Source: Saonia flava
GTDB taxonomy: Bacteria > Bacteroidota > Bacteroidia > Flavobacteriales > Flavobacteriaceae
Reading direction: 5' to 3'
DNA length: 64,000 nucleotides
Assembly (NCBI RefSeq): GCF_011927795.1
Contig: NZ_JAATJJ010000001.1
Location: 372,001 to 436,000, forward strand
In this document: piece by piece, positions 34,472-42,897 of the stretch
Numbering within the stretch: position 1 is the first letter of the stretch
How the letters are laid out: every line of letters begins with the position of its first letter
Notes under the pieces: model-generated
The model's database searches: none
What the model saw: the letters and a program-made list of their open reading frames with translations, nothing else
Told to the model about the DNA's origin: nothing
Translations under genes and position numbers: made by a program

Positions 34472-34494
34472 TGTAGGAAGTCAATTCTTTGGAG
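34472..34494 (-). repeat. 23-bp promoter element shared with 1976-1998
   Basis: It differs from the 1976 copy at one position (AATTC versus AATAC) and is likewise preceded by a G-run (GGGGGATTTAGA versus GGGGGGAATTAG). It lies 80-102 bp upstream of the patatin start. Confidence 0.6.
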
Positions 34495-34675
34495 ACCAAA
34501 AAGTTATAAAAAATATTTGTAACAGCATTACACAAAAACCATAGGATTTATAGGGTTATGTTCCCGTTTAATCTTCCTTTTCTTACAATACGGCCTGTTT
34601 CCTAGAAAATAGTATACTTTCTAATTCTTAAGGAGAGATTTTTTAGATAAAAAACTAAAGGCAGTCCCAATCTCT

Positions 34676-34736
34676 GGGTATACCCTTAATTAACAAAAAT
34701 CAGAGAATACCCTGACTTATTTTTTAGGATACCCCT
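34676..34736. promoter_or_regulatory. three TACCC motifs upstream of the 34777 lipoprotein
   Basis: GGGTATACCC (34676-34685) is a perfect palindrome. TACCCTG begins at 34708 and TACCCCT at 34730, 22-27 bp apart and all in one orientation. They sit 41-101 bp upstream of the ATG at 34777, a normal place for activator sites. The LuxR-type regulator encoded two genes downstream is the obvious candidate binder. Confidence 0.4.
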
Positions 34737-34776
34737 CTAATTTGCGGATAATTTAATAACCTAAAAGAATAGAGTC

Positions 34777-35220
34777 ATGAAAAAAAGTAGATCAAACTTT
34801 CTAATAATGCTAACACTCGTTTTGTTAGCGCTGTCTGCCTGTACAAGAGCAACAGAAGACCCAAACAGTGAATTTAGTATACCACCCACTATTGAAGTAG
34901 TATTACCAGATGATAACAGTATTTTCTATACAAGCGAAGGTCCAAACAGGCAAGCAGATTTACACTTTATAGGGAGAGACGATGTAACGGTAGACTGGGT
35001 ATCTATAACGGTAATCAATAGTAGAGATCAAGAAGTGTACTATGATAAGGACATAACAAGGACTACCTCTACATCGTTTGAAATGTTCAGAAATTTTAGT
35101 ACAGAAGCAGCAGATACCTATACCGTAATATTCGAAGTATCCGATACCGCTGAAAACACTTTGGAAGCGCGTAGAACTATTATTTTTGAAGATAGGGTTG
35201 AATTGGATACCGATTCCTAG
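34777..35220 (+). CDS. DUF4625-like lipoprotein with Ig-like fold
   Basis: LVLLALSACTR places the lipobox Cys at 22. The body (PPTIEVVLPDDNSIFYTSE, DDVTVDWVSITVINSRDQEVYY, TYTVIFEVSDTAENTLEAR) is a single beta-sandwich of the type found in DUF4625 proteins. It is followed by a terminator hairpin and the TPR kinase gene. It may be an envelope sensor or binding partner for that kinase. Confidence 0.7.
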   Translation: MKKSRSNFLIMLTLVLLALSACTRATEDPNSEFSIPPTIEVVLPDDNSIFYTSEGPNRQADLHFIGRDDVTVDWVSITVINSRDQEVYYDKDITRTTSTSFEMFRNFSTEAADTYTVIFEVSDTAENTLEARRTIIFEDRVELDTDS

Positions 35221-35233
35221 GATAAGTAATGGC

Positions 35234-35275
35234 AACACATCTGTTTTAAAATAGATGTGTTATCTTTCTTTTTAA
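35234..35275 (+). terminator. rho-independent-type terminator after the 34777 gene
   Basis: Perfect 9-bp stem AACACATCT/AGATGTGTT (35234-35242 with 35253-35261), then a T-rich tail ATCTTTCTTTTTAA. The in-frame ATG at 35257 lies inside the stem, which argues for the later kinase start at 35296. Confidence 0.75.
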
Positions 35276-35295
35276 TAAATGACAGATTGATTGGA

Positions 35296-37215
35296 ATGAG
35301 ACTATTTTACACATTATTGGCTTTATTATTTTATATGACCGTAACGGCACAGACGGGTAAAATAATAGACAGCCTTAAAATAGAACTCACCAAACAACAA
35401 GAGGATACGATTAGGGCCCAGGTTTTAAACGACCTATCTTACTATTATTTATATCAAAACACGGATACGGCACTACTCTATGGAAGAAAAACCTACACCT
35501 TTGCCAATACAATAGGCTATCATAAGGTAAGGGCCAAGTCCAAACTATACATGGGCAATGCTTTTTTGTTCTCTGACCGTGTGGATTCTGCCCAGGTATA
35601 TTACAATAGAGCATTGGAAATTTCCAATGAACATGATCTTGATAAATCTGCCATATATTCCTCCTTGGGCATGTTTTATAAAAGTACGGGAGCCTACGAA
35701 AAAGCTACGGATATTTATTATAAGGGCATTGCGGACGATGAAAATACAGGAAACGAATATGGAAAGTTCATTAAGTTGAACAACCTTTCCAATGTCTATG
35801 GTATATTGGAGAACTATGAAAAATCTACTTCCCTGTTAAAAGAGGCGGTTGCCATTTCTGAAAAAAGTGAAAACCCAAACATAAAATATGCGTTGGGCAC
35901 TATTTTAAACGGCATTGGTAGTCTCTATATACAGGTAAATAATTTTGATGAGGCCATCCTATATTTTAACCGTTCCCTAGAGGCCAATCTAGCTTCGGAT
36001 AATGAAAAGGAAATAGCGAGAAACTATCAAAACCTAGGTGCTGTTTTTGAAAAGAAAAACCAGTACCAAAAATCATTGGAATACCTAAACAAAGCGTTCT
36101 CCATAAGGGAAAAGCTAGGGAATAAAAAAGAACTGTCTGAAACCCATTTTCAGTTGGGAAGTACCTACGGTAAGCTTTTAAACACCTCTAAATCCGAGTT
36201 TCATTTTAAAAGTGCCCTTGCATTGGCAAAGGAAATAAAGGACAAACCCCTCATCGCTGAAATTTACTTGACCCAAAGTAATACCTATGAGGATTGGAAC
36301 AAGGCCCAAAAAGCACTGGCAAGCTATAAAGCATATAGTTCTTATAGAGATAGTATAGTACAGTCTGAGAGTCTTACGAACATTTCCGAAATTGAAACCA
36401 AATATGAAACGGCAAAAAAGGACAAGGAAATTTTGGAACAACGATTTGAAATTGAACAGACAAGCAATACCTTAAAAAGAAGAAACACCTTGTTATATTA
36501 CTTGTTGGGAGCTTTGGTCCTCTTATGGTTGGTGTTTAGGCAACGCCAAAAAAGGAAGAACCAAGAAATTACAACCCTTAAAAGGGAACATCAGATAAAA
36601 ACGTTGGAATCCCTTATCCAAGGTGAAGAAAAAGAGCGTTTTAGAATAGCAAAGGAATTGCACGATGGTGTTAACGGTGATTTATCTGCCATAAAGTTTA
36701 AACTTACTTCCTTGTTGGAAAAGAACAATAAAATCATTAATGAGGCCATATCCATGATCGATGATTCCTGTAAGCAGGTAAGGGCAATTTCCCACAACCT
36801 GATACCCCCATCATTGGAAAATTTTAATGTATCGGAAGCGTTGGCGGAATATTGTGAGAATGCAAATTCCATTCATGAGCCAGACATCTTCTTTCAACAC
36901 ATGGGAAGCGACATAAAAATTTCTAAAAATGCCGAAATCAATATTTTTAGAATTGCCCAAGAATTGGTGGCAAATGCCTTAAAACATGCCCAGGCCACTT
37001 TAATCAATGTACAATTAAGCTGCAGGGACAACGAAATTCAGCTTACTGTGGAGGACAATGGCATTGGTTTTAATGTGGAGGTGGAAAACACCCATGGCAT
37101 TGGGTTAAAGAACATTAATTCCAGAGTGGAGTACCTAAAAGCGGATAAGGACATGATTTCCAACAAAGAAGGTACTTCCTATACCATAACTATGGATAAA
37201 GACACCCTATCATGA
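35296..37215 (+). CDS. TPR-containing sensor histidine kinase (HisKA_3/NarX-like)
   Basis: The start at 35296 gives a clean signal peptide (MRLFYTLLALLFYMTVTAQ); an in-frame ATG at 35257 falls in a terminator stem. Residues about 25-370 are periplasmic TPR repeats (YEKATDIYYKGIAD, YEKSTSLLKEAVAIS, FDEAILYFNRSLE, YQKSLEYLNKAFS). A TM helix near 405 (LLYYLLGALVLLWLVF) precedes HisKA_3, with RFRIAKELHDGVNGDLSAIKF (phosphoacceptor His 456). The HATPase domain shows FRIAQELVANALKHAQA and GIGLKNINSRVEYL. The stop overlaps the regulator start by 4 bp. Confidence 0.93.
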   Translation: MRLFYTLLALLFYMTVTAQTGKIIDSLKIELTKQQEDTIRAQVLNDLSYYYLYQNTDTALLYGRKTYTFANTIGYHKVRAKSKLYMGNAFLFSDRVDSAQVYYNRALEISNEHDLDKSAIYSSLGMFYKSTGAYEKATDIYYKGIADDENTGNEYGKFIKLNNLSNVYGILENYEKSTSLLKEAVAISEKSENPNIKYALGTILNGIGSLYIQVNNFDEAILYFNRSLEANLASDNEKEIARNYQNLGAVFEKKNQYQKSLEYLNKAFSIREKLGNKKELSETHFQLGSTYGKLLNTSKSEFHFKSALALAKEIKDKPLIAEIYLTQSNTYEDWNKAQKALASYKAYSSYRDSIVQSESLTNISEIETKYETAKKDKEILEQRFEIEQTSNTLKRRNTLLYYLLGALVLLWLVFRQRQKRKNQEITTLKREHQIKTLESLIQGEEKERFRIAKELHDGVNGDLSAIKFKLTSLLEKNNKIINEAISMIDDSCKQVRAISHNLIPPSLENFNVSEALAEYCENANSIHEPDIFFQHMGSDIKISKNAEINIFRIAQELVANALKHAQATLINVQLSCRDNEIQLTVEDNGIGFNVEVENTHGIGLKNINSRVEYLKADKDMISNKEGTSYTITMDKDTLS

Positions 37216-37850
37216 GTTTAAAAATTGCCATTACAGATGATCACCAAATGGTTTTGGAAGGCGTAGTTTCCATGCTACAGAGTGTGGATGAAATAGCTGT
37301 TGTGGGTACGTATAGCTCCGCCCAGCATACTCTGGAAAATATTGGGAACGATGAACCCGATGTTCTTTTATTGGATGTAAACCTGCCAGATATAAATGGA
37401 ATAGATCTAAGCAAAAAGCTTCTTAAAAAGTACCCGGACCTAAAAATCATTGCTTTGACCAATTTTGAGGATATTTCTTTCGTAAAGCGAATGCTAAAAA
37501 ATGGCGTTAATGGCTATCTATTAAAAAATACGGATAAAATTGAGCTGTTAAAGGCCATAAAAACAGTACTTGCCGGGGAGTTGTTTTTACAGAGTACTAT
37601 CCAAAAGAAACTATTAAGTCAATCCCACGATAAACAAGTATTTAACAATGGGCTAGAGCCCAATTTAACCCGGCGTGAGCTAGATGTTCTAAAGGCCATT
37701 TCTGAAGAACTGACAACTCAGCAAATCTCTGAAAAACTATTTATAAGCCCCAAAACAGTAGAGACCCATAGAATGAACATTATGAGCAAATTAGGGGCAA
37801 AAAATAGTGTCGGGATTATTAAAATTGCCATGGAAAAGGAATTGATTTAA
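37212..37850 (+). CDS. NarL/FixJ (LuxR-type) response regulator
   Basis: Receiver with DD 9-10, phosphoacceptor Asp 55 in VLLLDVNLPDINGID, Thr in IIALTNFED and Lys in GYLLKNTDK. A LuxR-type helix-turn-helix follows at about 148-210: LTRRELDVLKAISEELTTQQ, then ISEKLFISPKTVETHRMNIM. It is coupled to the TPR kinase by ATGA. TACCC-type palindromes at the promoters of 34777, 32909 and possibly 1881 fit the heptamer style of this regulator family. Confidence 0.93.
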   Translation: MSLKIAITDDHQMVLEGVVSMLQSVDEIAVVGTYSSAQHTLENIGNDEPDVLLLDVNLPDINGIDLSKKLLKKYPDLKIIALTNFEDISFVKRMLKNGVNGYLLKNTDKIELLKAIKTVLAGELFLQSTIQKKLLSQSHDKQVFNNGLEPNLTRRELDVLKAISEELTTQQISEKLFISPKTVETHRMNIMSKLGAKNSVGIIKIAMEKELI

Positions 37851-37968
37851 CCATATACAGTTTAGCTTCCAAAGAATATCTATGGATAATGTATGACCTA
37901 TTTGGAGGCCACACCCTTTTTATCCTAAAAAAAGAGCCCCTTCTATTTATAGCCCTTTATTTCAGCGA

Positions 37969-38000
37969 TTTGGATTTGTGAACATTTTACATTAATATTG
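37969..38000 (+). promoter_or_regulatory. TTTG-N20-TAATATTG promoter of the catabolic operon
   Basis: TTTG at 37969-37972 and TAATATTG at 37993-38000 have the same boxes and spacing as the promoter at 16106. The predicted start of transcription would fall inside the palindrome at 38005, the expected arrangement for repression. Confidence 0.45.
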
Positions 38001-38004
38001 AGTA

Positions 38005-38018
38005 CGCAATCGATTGCG
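38005..38018. promoter_or_regulatory. LacI-type operator CGCAATCGATTGCG
   Basis: A perfect 14-bp palindrome with central CG, the form recognised by LacI/GalR-family repressors. It lies 15 bp upstream of the ATG at 38033. No LacI-type gene is present in this window, so the repressor would be encoded elsewhere. Confidence 0.7.
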
Positions 38019-38032
38019 CAAACCACCTACCC

Positions 38033-38992
38033 ATGCATGATAAAAAATTAATTTTCGCCATTTGTGCCCTTATACTAGTGGCCTGTTCGGAATCCAAAAA
38101 GAAAAAATCGTTAGTAACCAGTGAAAAGCAAAGTGGTTCTTTAGTTCTAAAGATGGAACATAAGCCCCTTTTAAGTTACAAATACGAAACCAATTACCCA
38201 CCCATAGGTGTAGACTCCTCCTATAAGCGAAGCGGTTATATTCACCCGCTAAGAACTCCAGCAGGTAAAGTCCTGACCCGTATACAGCCAGAAGACCACT
38301 ACCACCACTATGGTATATGGAACCCATGGACACATACTCTCTATGATGGTGATACCATAGATTTTTGGAACCTCAAAAAAGGGGAAGGCACAGTTAGGTT
38401 CGCAAAGTTTAAAGAGATACTAGATAATGGGTACACTGCCCTCCATGAACATGTGGTGCTTAAGGACAATAAAAATGAAGTGGCCCTAAACGAATGGCAA
38501 ACGGTAAAAATAACTCCCAGCGAAGATCCATCAACATATACCGTTGATCTAACTTTTACCTACGAATGTGCCACCGATAAACCTTTTTTGATTTTGGAAT
38601 ACCGGTACGCCGGTTTTGGGTGGCGGGCGACCGAAGAATGGACCAATAAAAACAGTGAGATTTTGGCCTCCAATGGAAAAACAAGAGTGGATGCCGATGG
38701 AAGCACTGCCCGTTGGTGTCTGGTCCAAGGTACATTGGGCAATGAATATGGGGGAGCCCTAATGCTTTCCCACCCCAACAATTTTAATCATCCCGAACCT
38801 TTAAGAATCTGGCCTGTGGACCAATATGACCGTGGAGATGTCTTTGCTTGCTTCTGCACCACAAAAAACACCAATTGGCTTTTTGAGCCTGGTAAGACAT
38901 ATACCTTAAATTATCAACTTGTGGTTTTTGATGGGAAATTAGATGCAGAAAAATCAGAACAATACTGGCAACAATTTGCAAAAACTGAATAA
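38033..38992 (+). CDS. DUF6807 (PmoA-like) family lipoprotein
   Basis: A lipobox ILVACSES (Cys 18) is followed by a domain with the family motifs: SGYIHPLRTPAGKVLTRIQPEDHYHHYGIWNPWTHT, then WRATEEWTNKNSEIL and VDADGSTARWCLVQGTLGNEYGGALMLSHPNNFNHPEPLRIWP. The HxHH cluster and GxW motif suggest a sugar-binding beta-sandwich fold. Annotated relatives carry the misleading name methane oxygenase PmoA; they occur with Gfo/Idh dehydrogenases in carbohydrate loci, as here. First gene of the operon, behind the LacI-type operator. Confidence 0.85.
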   Translation: MHDKKLIFAICALILVACSESKKKKSLVTSEKQSGSLVLKMEHKPLLSYKYETNYPPIGVDSSYKRSGYIHPLRTPAGKVLTRIQPEDHYHHYGIWNPWTHTLYDGDTIDFWNLKKGEGTVRFAKFKEILDNGYTALHEHVVLKDNKNEVALNEWQTVKITPSEDPSTYTVDLTFTYECATDKPFLILEYRYAGFGWRATEEWTNKNSEILASNGKTRVDADGSTARWCLVQGTLGNEYGGALMLSHPNNFNHPEPLRIWPVDQYDRGDVFACFCTTKNTNWLFEPGKTYTLNYQLVVFDGKLDAEKSEQYWQQFAKTE

Positions 38993-39010
38993 CCAAACAA
39001 CTTTTATATT

Positions 39011-40381
39011 ATGAATCAAATAAATAGAAGGGACTTTATAAAAAAAACAAGTGCAGCATCCCTTGCCACCGTTGCGGTCCCTACCATTGTTCCCTCTCGG
39101 GTATTTGGTAAAAACGCGCCCAGTAACCGTATTAATATTGCAGCCATAGGAACAGGAAGAATTTCCCGTATAATGGATATGCCCCAAGTTTTGGCCCATG
39201 ATGATGTACAGCTGGTAGCAGTTTGTGACCTAGATGCCAAGCGTGCACTGGAAGGGGCCCAATTGGTTAACAACCACTACTTTAAAAAACATGGGAAAGC
39301 CTATATTGAACCGGCCCAATACACAGATTACCGCGAGCTATTGAACAAAGATGATATTGATGCTGTATTAATAAGTACTCCAGATCATTGGCATGCTAAA
39401 CTTGGAGTAGATTTTGCAAGAGCTGGTAAGGATATCTTTATGCAAAAACCAGCCTCTTTAACTATTGAGGAGGGAAGGTTCTTAAGTGATGTGGTTCAAA
39501 AATCTGGTGTTATTTTTCAAATTGGAAGCCAACAGCGTTCCAGCCATCAGTGGAGATTTGCTGCAGAAATAGTGAGAAATGGTCGTATAGGTGAGCTCAA
39601 AAAAGTCTATGTGGGCTTACCTGGTGATCCAGCAGGTGAAGAGGAGCACGAACTTCCCATTCCAGAAAATTTAAACTATGACATGTGGTTGGGTTCTACC
39701 CCAGAGGCCTATTATACCGAAAAAAGGGTGCATCCCCAAGTGGGTTATGGCCGTCCAGGTTGGTTGCGTTGTAGGCAATTTGGTGCAGGCATGATCACAG
39801 GTTGGGGTGCGCATCATATTGATTCTGCCCATTGGGGCATGAATACGGAACTTACTGGGCCTATTGAAATTTGGGGTGATGCAGAGTTTCCCTCTTCAGG
39901 TTTATGGAATGTCCATGGTGAATTTAAAACCCATGGACTTTATGAAAATGGAGTTGAAATGATTGTTTCCAATACAGCTCCAAATGGTGTGAAGTTTGAA
40001 GGAACCGAAGGTTGGGTTTTTGTGACCCGTGGCGATTATAAAGTCACTGCATCTGATCCAGTGGCCAATGAAGAAGGCGTTAAACCTCTTGATGCTAGTA
40101 ACCCCAGCATTATTAATTCTCCAATTGATCCCAATGGCATACACCTTCCTGTAAGTGAAAATCACCATAGAAATTGGTTAGACGCCATAAAATCAAGAGA
40201 ACAGCCTATTGCTCCCGTTGAAGAGGCACACAGATCATGTTCAGCGTGTTTATTGCACCATATTGCCATGAAATTGGATAGAAAGTTATATTGGAACCCT
40301 AAAAAAGAAAAGTTTAAGAATGATAAGGAAGCAAATGCTCTATTATCGCTTGAACAACGCGAACCTTATAAACTGGTTTAA
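39011..40381 (+). CDS. Gfo/Idh/MocA-family oxidoreductase with Tat-type signal
   Basis: The N-terminus NRRDFIKKTSAASLATVAVP fits a twin-arginine signal, so the enzyme likely folds with its cofactor before export. The Rossmann domain INIAAIGTGRISRIMDMPQV follows, with the family motif MQKPASLTIEEGR (EKP-like Lys) and ITGWGAHHIDSAHWGM, containing catalytic-type histidines. NAD(P)-dependent redox of a sugar or polyol is expected. It follows the DUF6807 gene by 18 bp and precedes a second Gfo/Idh gene by 3 bp. Confidence 0.9.
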   Translation: MNQINRRDFIKKTSAASLATVAVPTIVPSRVFGKNAPSNRINIAAIGTGRISRIMDMPQVLAHDDVQLVAVCDLDAKRALEGAQLVNNHYFKKHGKAYIEPAQYTDYRELLNKDDIDAVLISTPDHWHAKLGVDFARAGKDIFMQKPASLTIEEGRFLSDVVQKSGVIFQIGSQQRSSHQWRFAAEIVRNGRIGELKKVYVGLPGDPAGEEEHELPIPENLNYDMWLGSTPEAYYTEKRVHPQVGYGRPGWLRCRQFGAGMITGWGAHHIDSAHWGMNTELTGPIEIWGDAEFPSSGLWNVHGEFKTHGLYENGVEMIVSNTAPNGVKFEGTEGWVFVTRGDYKVTASDPVANEEGVKPLDASNPSIINSPIDPNGIHLPVSENHHRNWLDAIKSREQPIAPVEEAHRSCSACLLHHIAMKLDRKLYWNPKKEKFKNDKEANALLSLEQREPYKLV

Positions 40382-40384
40382 TTC

Positions 40385-41734
40385 ATGAAAAAAGGAATTT
40401 ATGTACTCATATTGTTCGTTATTTTTTCGTGTGGCAAAAAGCAAAACAAGCCAACCGAGGATAAAATAAAGTTGGTTACTGTTGATCCCGGACATTTTCA
40501 TGCGGCTTTGGTCCAAAAAAACATGTATGACCTTGTTGATTCTACCGTCCATATTTACGCTCCAGATGGAAATGATGTGGATTTGCACCTTGCAAGAATT
40601 GAAGCGTTCAATACAAGAGCTGAAAAACCCACGGATTGGAACAGTAAAGTGTACCGAGGGCAAGATTTTTGGGATAAAATGTTGGCCGAAAAACAAGGTA
40701 ATGTTGTGGTTCTGGCTGGCAACAACCAAAAGAAAACAGAGTACATACACCAAGCTATTGACGCTGGCATGCATGTATTGGCAGATAAGCCCATGGCCAT
40801 TGATCGTGAAGGGTACAAGCTTTTACTTAAAACTTTTAAAAAATCGCAGGAAAAAAATGTGTTACTGTACGATATAATGACCGAGAGGTATGAAATAACC
40901 TCAATCTTACAGCGAGAACTGACACAAATACCTGAAATTTTTGGTGAGATGGAAAAAGGAAGTCCTGAACACCCAGCCATTACCAAAGAAAGTGTCCATC
41001 ATTTTTTTAAGTATGTTTCGGGCAACGTCCTTGTACGTCCGCCTTGGTTTTTTGATGCCAACCAAGAGGGGAATGGACTTGTTGATGTTACCACGCATTT
41101 GGTTGACCTTGTGCAATGGCAATGTTTTCCAGAACAAATATTGGATACCTTGGATATGGAAGTGGGCAAATCTTCATTGTGGCCCACTAAATTGTCCTCC
41201 AAACAATTTGACCGGGTTACCAATTCTTCTTTTCCAGACTATCTGAACAAAGACATTAGCAACGATACCCTTAGCGTAAACTGTAATGGTGAAATAAACT
41301 TTAAAATTAAAGACTTACACGCCCGTGTATCGGTAATATGGAACTATGAGGCACCAGAAAATGGTGGCGATACACACTTTTCCACAATACGTGGCACCAA
41401 GGCCAATTTGGTTGTTAGACAGGGCAAAGACCAAAATTTTAAACCTACATTGTACATAGAACCGGTTGCCGAGGACTTTGATAATGAATTGCTTTCCAAA
41501 ACATTTGGTGCTCTGGCCATTAAATATCCTGGTATTTCATTAAAAGAATCTTCCACCGGATGGCAGGTGATGGTACCCAACGATTATCGAGTGGGCCATG
41601 AGGCACACTTTACACAGGTGACCGAGAAATTTATCGAATTTTGGCGTAAGGGAAGTATGCCGGCCTGGGAACGTAACAATATGATGACCAAATATTATAT
41701 CACTACAATGGCCTCAGAGCTGGCTGAAAAATGA
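40385..41734 (+). CDS. Gfo/Idh/MocA-family oxidoreductase lipoprotein (Oxidored_C type)
   Basis: A short lipobox signal (LFVIFSCGKK, Cys 17) precedes an atypical Rossmann entry (LVTVDPGHFHAALVQKNMY) of the kind found in the PF16490-type group. Then come VVVLAGNNQKKTEYIHQAIDAGMHVLADKPMAI (the KP motif) and GNGLVDVTTHLVDLVQWQCF. The C-terminal half fits the putative oxidoreductase C-terminal domain. Both oxidoreductases and the DUF6807 protein are predicted outside the cytoplasm, pointing to a periplasmic redox step on a carbohydrate. Confidence 0.87.
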   Translation: MKKGIYVLILFVIFSCGKKQNKPTEDKIKLVTVDPGHFHAALVQKNMYDLVDSTVHIYAPDGNDVDLHLARIEAFNTRAEKPTDWNSKVYRGQDFWDKMLAEKQGNVVVLAGNNQKKTEYIHQAIDAGMHVLADKPMAIDREGYKLLLKTFKKSQEKNVLLYDIMTERYEITSILQRELTQIPEIFGEMEKGSPEHPAITKESVHHFFKYVSGNVLVRPPWFFDANQEGNGLVDVTTHLVDLVQWQCFPEQILDTLDMEVGKSSLWPTKLSSKQFDRVTNSSFPDYLNKDISNDTLSVNCNGEINFKIKDLHARVSVIWNYEAPENGGDTHFSTIRGTKANLVVRQGKDQNFKPTLYIEPVAEDFDNELLSKTFGALAIKYPGISLKESSTGWQVMVPNDYRVGHEAHFTQVTEKFIEFWRKGSMPAWERNNMMTKYYITTMASELAEK

Positions 41735-41793
41735 AAGGAACAACCTGCAAATAGTACTTTAATTAAAATCGATAGTTTTTCATGAACTAGCGT

Positions 41794-41817
41794 ATCCTTA
41801 AAAATTTTAAGGATTTC
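41794..41817 (+). terminator. hairpin between the second oxidoreductase and the EamA transporter gene
   Basis: ATCCTTAAAA and TTTTAAGGAT form a 10-bp stem with almost no loop, followed by TTTC. It may be a weak terminator or attenuator within the operon. Confidence 0.35.
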
Positions 41818-41855
41818 AAAATTACAGAAATTGGCTAAAAACTTATATTCGCGCC

Positions 41856-42761
41856 ATGTGGATGTATTTAGGCCTTTTGGCAGCTCTTTTTTTAGGATTA
41901 CACAACCTATGTAAAAAACATGCAGTACAGGGAAATGAGGTTTTTCCAGTGCTTTTGGGTACAATTACTTCGGGTTTTTTATTACTTCTTCCCTTCTTTA
42001 TTGGGTCCCTCTATTTTCCAGAATACACCAAACAAATAGGATTTCATATCACCAAAATTCCATGGAAAACCCATGGTTTTATTTTTATAAAATCTATGAT
42101 AATGACCGCATCATGGGTTTTAGCCTACCAAGCGTTAAAACACTTGCCCATAACCATTGTTACTCCAATACGTTCGGCAGGTCCATTTTTTACCTTCATC
42201 GGTGCCATTTTAATTTATCAAGAAAAGCCTAATTTTTTACAGTGGATTGGTTTTTTCCTTATTATTTTCTCTGTAATGTTATATTCTAGAATAGGCAAAA
42301 AAGAAGGAATTCATTTTAAGAGCAATAAATGGATATATGCCATTATTGCTGCCACATTTTTAGGGGCTTCCAGTGGTTTGTATGACAAGTTTTTAATACA
42401 GAACGTAGCGTTGAACCCCCAAACCTTACAATTTTGGTTTTGTTGGTATACCATACTGATCTTACTGGTTGTCTTATCCGTACTATGGTTTCCCAATTCT
42501 GAAAAACGAAAAAAATTTAAATGGCGTTGGACCATTCTTGCCGTTGGGGTTTTGTTACAAACAGCAGATTATTTTTATTTTAAGGCCTTACAGGACCCAG
42601 ATGCCTTAATTATGTTACTATCCGCTATAAAACGAAGTCAAATACTGATTGCCGTCCTCATTGGCGGATTTGTCTTTAAAGAAAAAAATAAGCGTAAAAA
42701 ATTAGTGCCTTTGCTCGGTATAATGATTGGCGTATTTCTGATTTTATATTCAAATACATAG
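41856..42761 (+). CDS. EamA/DMT-superfamily transporter
   Basis: About ten TM helices in two EamA halves (LGLLAALFLGLHNLCKKHAV..., IYAIIAATFLGASSGLYDKFLI...), with the typical PITIVTPIRSAGPFFTFIGAILIYQEKP signature ending the first half. It is 121 bp downstream of the oxidoreductase gene, in the same direction. It plausibly moves the product of the periplasmic reactions across the inner membrane; direction and substrate unknown. Confidence 0.87.
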   Translation: MWMYLGLLAALFLGLHNLCKKHAVQGNEVFPVLLGTITSGFLLLLPFFIGSLYFPEYTKQIGFHITKIPWKTHGFIFIKSMIMTASWVLAYQALKHLPITIVTPIRSAGPFFTFIGAILIYQEKPNFLQWIGFFLIIFSVMLYSRIGKKEGIHFKSNKWIYAIIAATFLGASSGLYDKFLIQNVALNPQTLQFWFCWYTILILLVVLSVLWFPNSEKRKKFKWRWTILAVGVLLQTADYFYFKALQDPDALIMLLSAIKRSQILIAVLIGGFVFKEKNKRKKLVPLLGIMIGVFLILYSNT

Positions 42762-42779
42762 CAAAGAATATAGAACAGG

Positions 42780-42817
42780 CCATGCATAAACACATTGCAG
42801 CTCCCTTTCTACTCCCC
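42780..42817. repeat. intergenic repeat family, first block
   Basis: CCATGCATAAACACATTGCA then GCTCCCTTTCTACTCC matches the CATTCCATACACATTGCAct-CCCTCCT block at 3027. It lies between convergent genes, as several other copies do. Confidence 0.4.
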
Positions 42818-42897
42818 ATCATGATCAGCCAGCTTGTTTTTAAATTAGGACCATTTGTTAATTATAAGATTTTAAGTGCTTTAGAACATATAATCCT

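Larger units (their letters stand above)
34393..34776. other. 384-bp divergent intergenic region
   Basis: Separates the patatin gene from the DUF4625-like lipoprotein gene. It holds the second copy of the 23-bp element on the patatin side and three TACCC motifs on the other. No gene is supported. Confidence 0.6.

Noticed and set aside
35257-35295. ATG at 35257 as the TPR kinase start
   Set aside because: It lies inside the terminator stem of the preceding gene, and the signal peptide only begins at 35296.
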